Assembly (NCBI RefSeq): GCF_965662675.1
Contig: NZ_CBFIIK010000090.1
Span: 1 to 11,393, forward strand
Source of the DNA: Roseicyclus sp965662675
Lineage (GTDB): Bacteria > Pseudomonadota > Alphaproteobacteria > Rhodobacterales > Rhodobacteraceae
DNA length: 11,393 bases
Direction of reading: 5' to 3'
The position numbers and the translations under genes were made by a program. Below the pieces are notes generated by a model. It made no database searches, was not told the origin of the DNA, and saw only the letters and a program-made list of their open reading frames with translations. Shown here piece by piece: positions 6,337 through 11,393 of the stretch (its first letter is position 1; every line of letters begins with the position of its first letter).

Positions 6337-8190
6337 ATGGCGAAAACAGCTGTGAAAAAGGCGTCGAACCTTTTTGTCTGGATCATCATGGGCTTGCTGT
6401 TCATCGCCTTGGCGGGCTTTGGCATCGGCTCATTCTCGGGCGGGGCAAGCCGCGTCGGTGCGGTCGGCGATGTCGAGATCTCGGCCGACGATTACGCCCG
6501 CGCGCTCGATCAAGAAATCCGCGCCCGGATCGCGCAGACGGGTCAGCCCATCACCTTGGCCAACCTGCGCGCCCAAGGCGTTGATCAAGCGGTTCTGCAA
6601 TCGCTTGTCGCACGTGCCGCCCTGGTCAACGAGGCGCAGATGATGGGCCTGTCGGTGGGCGATGCCGAGGTGGCGCGCCAGATCACGCAGATCGCCTCCT
6701 TTCAGGGGCTCGATGGCGCCTTCGACCGGGAAAGCTACGAATTCACCTTGCGCCAAAACGGGTTGAACCCGGCCGAGTTCGAGCAAGAAGTGCGCGAAGA
6801 TACCGCGCGCGCCTTGTTGCAAGCAGCCGTGATCGGCGGCATTGCGCCCGACCAGACCATCACCGAGGCGCTTGTCGCCTATCAGGCCGAAACCCGCGAC
6901 GCGCGTTTGCTGATCGTGACACAAGACGACCTGCCCGAAGGTGTGCCGCTGCCCGATGCCACCGATCTGGAAGCCCATTACGCTGCGAATCCCGCGCGGT
7001 TCACCCGCCCCGAGGCGCGCGCCATCACCTTTGCATGGGTCACACCGACGATGCTGATGGATACCATACCGGTTGACGAGGCCGCCTTGCGGGCGCTTTA
7101 CGACGACCGCGCCGCACTTTACCGCCAACCCGAGCGGCGCTTGCTCGAACAGCTGGTCTTTGCCGACACTGCGCAGGCGCAGGCCGCCTTTGACGCCATG
7201 CTGGCCGGCGAGACGGGTTTTGACGCGATCTTGGAGGAGCGCGGCCTTAGCCTCGAGGATGTTGATCTCGGCGAGGTCACCCGCGAAGACCTTTTGCCAG
7301 AGGCGGCGGAGTTGATCTTTGGCGATCAAACCAGCGAGATCATCGGCCCTGCCCCCACGCGGCTTGGTCCGGCGCTGTTTCGGGTGAACGCGGTGCTGGA
7401 TGCCTCGGAAATCACCTTCGAAGAGGCCGAGGAAGAGCTACGCGCCGAATTGGCCGCCGAGGCCGCACGGCGCGCCATCGACGATCTGCGCGACCCGGTC
7501 GACGATCTCTTGGCCGAGGGGTTGACCCTCGAAGAACTGGCCGAGACGACAGAGCTGGTTTTGGGCCGCATCGATTACACCCCCACATCCGAGGAGGGGA
7601 TCGCCGCCTATGACGCCTTCCGCGAAGCGGGTTTGGCCGTGAATGAGGGCGATTTCCCCGAATTGCTCACGCTATCGGACGGCGGGCTTTTCGCCCTCAG
7701 GCTCGATGCGGTGGTGCCACCGACCTTGCCCCCCTTGGCCGAAATCCGGCCCGCGGTGCGCGCCGATTGGCGGGCAGACGCAATCCGCGCGGCCATCAAC
7801 GCACGCGCCGAGGTGCTGTTGGGCATGCTCGCCCAAGGTGCGGCGCTGGAGGAACTGGGTCAGGTCGCAATCGAGCGCGACATCCGCAGACAGGGCTTCA
7901 TCCCCGATGCGCCACCGACGCTGGTTGCGCAGCTGTTCCAACTCGACGCCGTAGGCGATGTCGTCATGGTGCCCGGTGCCGACCGTAGCTTGATCGTGCA
8001 GCTTGACGCGATCAACCCCGCCGCCCGCGATGACCCGAACACGCAGATCTTGTTGCAGGTGCTTGGCCAAGCCGTGGCCCAGACACAGGCGCAAGATGTG
8101 TTCGAAGCCTATGGCCAAGCCTTGCAGACGGGCGCGGGCATCCGCCTTGATCAAGCGGTGATCAACGCCGTGCATGCACAGTTTCCCTGA
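6337..8190 (+). CDS. PpiD/SurA-type membrane-anchored periplasmic chaperone (parvulin-like)
   Basis: Predicted inner-membrane-anchored folding factor for proteins leaving the Sec translocon, as known for PpiD. The protein has 617 residues, close to E. coli PpiD (623). GGAAGGA lies about 10 nt before the start. Seen: a short Lys-rich cytoplasmic N-terminus (MAKTAVKK); one membrane segment at about 11-31; a SurA_N-like helical chaperone region at about 40-185, with the VGDVEISADDYARALDQEI pattern typical of the family; and a parvulin-like region at about 266-355 (LLEQLVFADTAQAQAAFDAMLAG, then ETGFDAILEERGLS). A long acidic, Ala-rich C-terminal region includes a second PpiD-like segment. The parvulin region looks diverged, so it may be a chaperone without proline isomerase activity, as proposed for PpiD. 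Its stop TGA shares its A with the trpE ATG, so the two genes are translated from one message. Confidence 0.85.
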   Translation: MAKTAVKKASNLFVWIIMGLLFIALAGFGIGSFSGGASRVGAVGDVEISADDYARALDQEIRARIAQTGQPITLANLRAQGVDQAVLQSLVARAALVNEAQMMGLSVGDAEVARQITQIASFQGLDGAFDRESYEFTLRQNGLNPAEFEQEVREDTARALLQAAVIGGIAPDQTITEALVAYQAETRDARLLIVTQDDLPEGVPLPDATDLEAHYAANPARFTRPEARAITFAWVTPTMLMDTIPVDEAALRALYDDRAALYRQPERRLLEQLVFADTAQAQAAFDAMLAGETGFDAILEERGLSLEDVDLGEVTREDLLPEAAELIFGDQTSEIIGPAPTRLGPALFRVNAVLDASEITFEEAEEELRAELAAEAARRAIDDLRDPVDDLLAEGLTLEELAETTELVLGRIDYTPTSEEGIAAYDAFREAGLAVNEGDFPELLTLSDGGLFALRLDAVVPPTLPPLAEIRPAVRADWRADAIRAAINARAEVLLGMLAQGAALEELGQVAIERDIRRQGFIPDAPPTLVAQLFQLDAVGDVVMVPGADRSLIVQLDAINPAARDDPNTQILLQVLGQAVAQTQAQDVFEAYGQALQTGAGIRLDQAVINAVHAQFP

Positions 8191-9701
8191 TGGCCCAGAT
8201 TTCTGATTTCGCGGCTTTCGAGGCCGGATGGTCCAAGGGCCAGAACCAGCTTGTACATGCCCGGCTGACGGCCGATCTCGACACTGCCGTGTCGGTGATG
8301 ATGAAACTGACCGATGCTGGGCGCGACAGCTTCATCCTCGAATCCGTGACCGGCGGCGAGGTGCGCGGGCGCTATTCGATCATCGGTTGCAAGCCCGACC
8401 TGATCTGGGAATGCCATGGCGAGGCAAGCCGGCTGAACCGCGCCGCACGTTATGACCGCGAGGCGTTCTTGCCATGCGAAGCGGCACCGCTGACCGCGCT
8501 ACGCGCGCTTTTGGCTGAAAGCGCGATCGAGATGCCCGATGACCTGCCCGCCGCCGCCGCGGGGCTGTTTGGCTATCTTGGCTATGACATGATCCGCTTG
8601 GTCGAACATCTTCCGCATGTGAACCCCGATCCGCTGGGCCTGCCCGATGCGGTGTTGATGCGGCCCTCGATCATCGCGGTGCTTGACGGGGTCAAGGGCG
8701 AGGTGACGGTGGTCTCGCCCGCTTGGGTCTCGTCGGGTCTATCGGCGCGCGCGGCCTATGCGCAGGCGGCCGAGCGTGTGGCCGATGCGCTGCGCGATCT
8801 GGAACGCGCACCCGCCAGCGCCGCGCGCGAAATGGGCGAGATGCGCCCCCTGCCCGAGCCGGTCTCGAACTTTGCCCATGCCGATTATCTGGCCGCTGTC
8901 GAACGCGCCAAGGATTACATCCGCGCAGGCGACATCTTTCAGGTCGTGCCATCACAACGCTGGACGCAAGATTTCCCCGAGCCGCCCTTTGCGCTTTACC
9001 GCGCGCTCAGGCGCACCAACCCCTCGCCGTTCATGTTCTTCTTCAACTTCGGCCCCTTCCAAGTGGTCGGTGCCAGCCCCGAAATCCTCGTGCGGGTCTT
9101 CGGCGGCGAGGTCACGATCCGCCCCATCGCAGGCACGCGCCCGCGCGGCGCCACAGCGGAAGAGGATCGCGCGCTCGAGGCCGATCTGTTGTCGGATCAA
9201 AAGGAATTGGCCGAGCATCTGATGCTCTTGGATCTGGGGCGCAACGATGTTGGGCGGGTGGCCAAGATCGGCACCGTCAAGCCGACCGAGGAATTCATCG
9301 TCGAGCGCTACAGCCATGTGATGCATATCGTCTCGAACGTGGTGGGCGAATTGCGCGAGGGGCAAGATGCGCTCTCGGCGCTGCTGGCGGGGCTGCCTGC
9401 GGGCACCGTCTCAGGCGCGCCCAAGGTCCGCGCGATGGAGATCATCGACGAATTGGAGCCCGAAAAGCGTGGCGTATATGGCGGCGGCGTGGGCTATTTC
9501 AGCGCGGGCGGCGACATGGATATGTGCATCGCGCTGCGCACCGCCGTGTTGAAGGATGGCAAGCTCTATATCCAAGCGGGCGGCGGCGTGGTTTATGACA
9601 GCGACCCCGAGGCCGAGTTCCAAGAAACCGTCAACAAATCCCGCGCGATCCGGCGCGCGGCGGCGGATGCGGGGCTATTCTCTGGGCGCACGAACCGCTA
9701 G
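8190..9701 (+). CDS. trpE: Anthranilate synthase component I
   Basis: Converts chorismate to anthranilate, the first step of tryptophan synthesis, using ammonia delivered by the TrpG glutaminase. The protein has 503 residues, full length. Seen: an N-terminal Anth_synt_I_N region with ILESVTGGEVRGRYS (49-63), the LES...S pattern that forms the tryptophan feedback site; and a C-terminal chorismate-binding domain from about 230, with the IRAGDIFQVVPSQR segment, AGTRPRG (314-320), LMLLDLGRNDVGRV, GTVSGAPKVRAMEIIDELEP (405-424) and YGGGVGYF. No TrpG domain is fused and no trpG gene is in the window. I recall trpE being separate from trpGDC in Rhodobacter. The start overlaps the preceding stop (TGATG at 8188-8192), with no ribosome site of its own, so translation probably depends on the upstream gene. 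There is no trp leader peptide directly upstream, since that DNA is coding. Confidence 0.97.
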   Translation: MAQISDFAAFEAGWSKGQNQLVHARLTADLDTAVSVMMKLTDAGRDSFILESVTGGEVRGRYSIIGCKPDLIWECHGEASRLNRAARYDREAFLPCEAAPLTALRALLAESAIEMPDDLPAAAAGLFGYLGYDMIRLVEHLPHVNPDPLGLPDAVLMRPSIIAVLDGVKGEVTVVSPAWVSSGLSARAAYAQAAERVADALRDLERAPASAAREMGEMRPLPEPVSNFAHADYLAAVERAKDYIRAGDIFQVVPSQRWTQDFPEPPFALYRALRRTNPSPFMFFFNFGPFQVVGASPEILVRVFGGEVTIRPIAGTRPRGATAEEDRALEADLLSDQKELAEHLMLLDLGRNDVGRVAKIGTVKPTEEFIVERYSHVMHIVSNVVGELREGQDALSALLAGLPAGTVSGAPKVRAMEIIDELEPEKRGVYGGGVGYFSAGGDMDMCIALRTAVLKDGKLYIQAGGGVVYDSDPEAEFQETVNKSRAIRRAAADAGLFSGRTNR

Positions 9702-9730
9702 GGGCGAAAACGACCTTTTTCATCTGGGAC

Positions 9731-9765
9731 AACCACGGTTCTGCCAAGCCCGAGCGCCGCGGTTT
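9731..9765. terminator. Possible bidirectional terminator between trpE and the YibQ-like gene
   Basis: AACCACGG (9731-9738) and CCGCGGTT (9757-9764) form an 8-bp stem with one A-C mismatch on the plus strand (a G-U pair on the minus strand) and an 18-nt loop. On the plus strand the stem runs into TTTCTT. On the minus strand no U-run follows. It occupies most of the 66-bp gap between two convergent stop codons, which is where a shared terminator would be expected. The stem is weak and the loop long. Confidence 0.35.
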
Positions 9766-9767
9766 CT

Positions 9768-11297
9768 TCACTCGAACAAGCGCCGCAACACCGCCGAGGC
9801 AGGGGCAAGCGAAACGCCCTCGCCACGCCCGCCCAGCGCCCATGAAAACACCGCTGTGATCGTGTCGGGACGGCTGCGCCCCACCACGATCACCGTGCCC
9901 TCTTGGCCCGCCGCAAAGGCCGCGCGGTCGAGATATCGGCTGATCACAGGGGCGCGCTGATCCTCATCATCGAGCAGGCGGAAGGCCGTAGCAGCGGGCA
10001 CACCATCGCGCCGTGCGCCTTGCGCGGCGGCATTGAGGTTACGCGGGAACGCCACAAGCCCGTGGCCGCTATCGGCCAAAGCGGCGATCGTGGCCTCCAG
10101 CACCGGGCGGTCGGCCTGGATGCGGCTATCGGGGCTATCGAGCATGGCCACCGCTTGCGGCATGGTCTGCTGCGCCGCGGCCAAGGATACCTCGACATCC
10201 GTGGGACCGGCCCCTGCCGGGATCGCGGCGGCGGCAAGGATCAACACTTCAAAGCCAGCCTCGCGCAAAAGTGCCGCACGGGCGGCTGCGTCCGGCCTGA
10301 GCGGATCAATCGCGAAGCTGACCGGAAAGCTGATCTGCGCCAAGACCTCGGGGGCAAGCGGACCGTCGGGATCGTCGATCAAGATGATCGACATCAGCGG
10401 GCGTTCGGGATCGGCGGTGAACGCCACCGCGTTGCGGTCCAAGGCGCCTTGCGGGGGTGCGTCCTCGGGCATCGGCAGTTCTGTCGCGGCGGGCGCGGCG
10501 GCGTTTTCGGCCGGGTCGGGGGCGATGACGGACATCGTGTCAGGCACGGCGGGTTGGGTCATCGGGTCGGGCGAAGCGGCCATTGGCGGCGCCACCTGCG
10601 GCAACACCGGGGCGGGTGCGGGATCAGGCAAGGTGACGGGCGCGGCCTCGGCGACAGGTGCCGCCCTTGGCGCGGGCGCGCCTTGCGAGACGGGCGGCAC
10701 GGGTGCGGCGGTATCGAGCGCATCGGGGCTGTCATCGCGATCTTGTGCCATGAGTGGGCCGGGCGCAGCCAATGGCGCGGTGCGATCGACCGGGATATCC
10801 GCCAAGGGTGCGACGGGCGATTCCCCCATGTTCAGTGCCGAGGGCTGCACAGGTGGGGCCGCGACGTTATCGGCGGGGGGCGTGGCCAAGATCGGTTCAT
10901 CGCTGGGCGGCGGCGCAGCTTCAGACAGCGTATCGGGCGCGGGCGGGACCTCTTGCGATTGCCCATCTGGCGGGGTCTCGGCCGCAACCGCGGCGGTTTG
11001 GTCCGGCGTTGCGGTGGTATCGGTCTCATCCGCTTGCGCAACTTCAGCCGGGGCCTCACCCGGAAGATCGGGGATTTCAGGCGCGGGCATAACAACCGGC
11101 GTGGGGGTCTGTGGCGCGGCCGTATCGGCTTGGTCGGTCTCGGTCTCGGGCGATACAGCCTCCGCCTGCGGCGCGGGTTGCGCCGATTGGCCGGGCGCTG
11201 CGCGATCGGGCAAGGGGGTATTGAGCGAGACCCCCGCCAAAACCACAATCGACACGACCAATCCCCAGATCAGACCACTTACAACACCGCCACCCAT
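9768..11297 (-). CDS. Membrane-anchored YibQ-like divergent polysaccharide deacetylase domain protein, probably inactive
   Basis: The protein has 509 residues. The start at 11297 is chosen because GAGGGTGAT lies directly upstream and a membrane segment follows at about 7-25; an in-frame ATG at 11393 would add 32 basic residues. Seen: the N-terminal anchor; a linker of roughly 270 residues very rich in Ala, Pro, Asp, Glu and Thr (about 28-295), presumably disordered and crossing the periplasm; and a C-terminal domain (about 300-509) with SIILIDDPDG (I307-D308-D309) and FPVSFAIDPLRPDA (324-337), hallmarks of the YibQ (DUF610) branch of the NodB fold. The family's metal-site histidine segments are absent: where LLHLPM is expected there is LILAAAA (352-358), and where NHMGS is expected there is LDSPDS (386-391). 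It probably binds without deacetylating; the ligand is unknown. It is convergent with trpE. Confidence 0.8.
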   Translation of the reverse strand: MGGGVVSGLIWGLVVSIVVLAGVSLNTPLPDRAAPGQSAQPAPQAEAVSPETETDQADTAAPQTPTPVVMPAPEIPDLPGEAPAEVAQADETDTTATPDQTAAVAAETPPDGQSQEVPPAPDTLSEAAPPPSDEPILATPPADNVAAPPVQPSALNMGESPVAPLADIPVDRTAPLAAPGPLMAQDRDDSPDALDTAAPVPPVSQGAPAPRAAPVAEAAPVTLPDPAPAPVLPQVAPPMAASPDPMTQPAVPDTMSVIAPDPAENAAAPAATELPMPEDAPPQGALDRNAVAFTADPERPLMSIILIDDPDGPLAPEVLAQISFPVSFAIDPLRPDAAARAALLREAGFEVLILAAAAIPAGAGPTDVEVSLAAAQQTMPQAVAMLDSPDSRIQADRPVLEATIAALADSGHGLVAFPRNLNAAAQGARRDGVPAATAFRLLDDEDQRAPVISRYLDRAAFAAGQEGTVIVVGRSRPDTITAVFSWALGGRGEGVSLAPASAVLRRLFE

Positions 11298-11322
11298 ATC
11301 ACCCTCTTTCGCCTCGCGGGGC

Positions 11323-11393
11323 TCATGCCGCCCCTGATGCCCGTTCTGCCGGCTGTGTCTTGCGCTTGACCGCCCCCGCCGGCTTTGAAACAT
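11323..11393 (-). CDS. Possible C-terminal end of the next gene upstream (partial)
   Basis: From the right edge, one minus-strand frame reads VSKPAGAVKRKTQ and then PAERASGAA before a TGA at 11323-11325, 25 nt before the YibQ-like start. A polar Lys/Ala/Pro tail of this sort is common at the end of exported proteins. In several Alphaproteobacteria a C-terminal processing protease gene (ctpA, S41 family) precedes the yibQ-like gene, so ctpA is the first guess from gene order. Only 22 residues are visible and none is diagnostic. The overlapping alternative is an N-terminal extension of the YibQ-like protein from an ATG at 11393. Confidence 0.3.
   Translation of the reverse strand, partial: VSKPAGAVKRKTQPAERASGAA

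Noticed and set aside
8723..9598. Alternative plus-strand frame of 291 codons inside trpE
   Set aside because: It is entirely within a certain gene and its product is Arg/Gly-rich without homology; a shadow frame.
10480..11200. Ala/Pro-rich coding stretch as a possible tandem repeat array or frameshifted region
   Set aside because: No regular period is visible and the frame is open throughout; it is best read as a disordered linker.
9903..11369. Plus-strand open frames of 488 and 434 codons opposite the YibQ-like gene
   Set aside because: They give low-complexity Gly/Arg or Ala/Gly/Ser sequence with no domain, while the minus strand has a ribosome site, a membrane segment and YibQ-type motifs.

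Overview
The window looks like chromosomal DNA from an alphaproteobacterium of the Rhodobacterales (Rhodobacter/Roseobacter group). This rests on high GC with strong third-position GC bias, on the sequence character of the acetolactate synthase subunits, SSB, PpiD-like protein and divergent deacetylase, and on a TRAP-transporter solute receptor. I cannot name the genus. Nearly all of it is core metabolism and envelope or DNA maintenance. I see no IS element, CRISPR array, tRNA, rRNA or phage gene.

Layout. Positions 1-574 (minus) hold the N-terminal part of a Tat-exported, TakP/DctP-like TRAP receptor. A divergent, relatively AT-rich intergenic region follows (575-1191). Its right half carries what I consider the best find in the window: a promoter, a 15-codon leader ORF with a Phe-Val-Leu-Ile-Val run, an alternative hairpin and a U-tailed terminator, i.e. 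a transcription attenuator. It precedes ilvI (1192-2946) and ilvH (3028-3588), the two acetolactate synthase subunits. Convergent to them is a small exported lytic transglycosylase (3624-4199, minus). Divergent from that is ssb (4410-4910), followed by a short GC-hairpin/ATATTT element of a type I recall from Rhodobacterales intergenic regions.

Positions 5043-9701 hold three plus-strand genes: a class I/II PLP aminotransferase of unknown substrate, a PpiD/SurA-type membrane-anchored chaperone, and trpE. The ppiD stop and the trpE start share one base, so the two are probably translationally coupled. trpG is not in the window. Convergent to trpE is a membrane-anchored protein with a long Ala/Pro/Asp/Glu-rich linker and a YibQ-like 'divergent polysaccharide deacetylase' domain that appears to have lost its histidine motifs (9768-11297, minus). 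A possible C-terminal end of the next gene upstream touches the right edge (11323-11393, minus).

How they work together: ilvI/ilvH commit pyruvate or 2-ketobutyrate to branched-chain amino acids, and the leader would let charged Val/Leu/Ile tRNA levels gate their transcription. The adjacent TRAP receptor may bring in 2-oxo acids. trpE commits chorismate to tryptophan. The transglycosylase, PpiD-like protein and YibQ-like protein act in or on the envelope. I found no clearly new multi-gene system; the points of interest are regulatory architecture and proteins with altered active sites.
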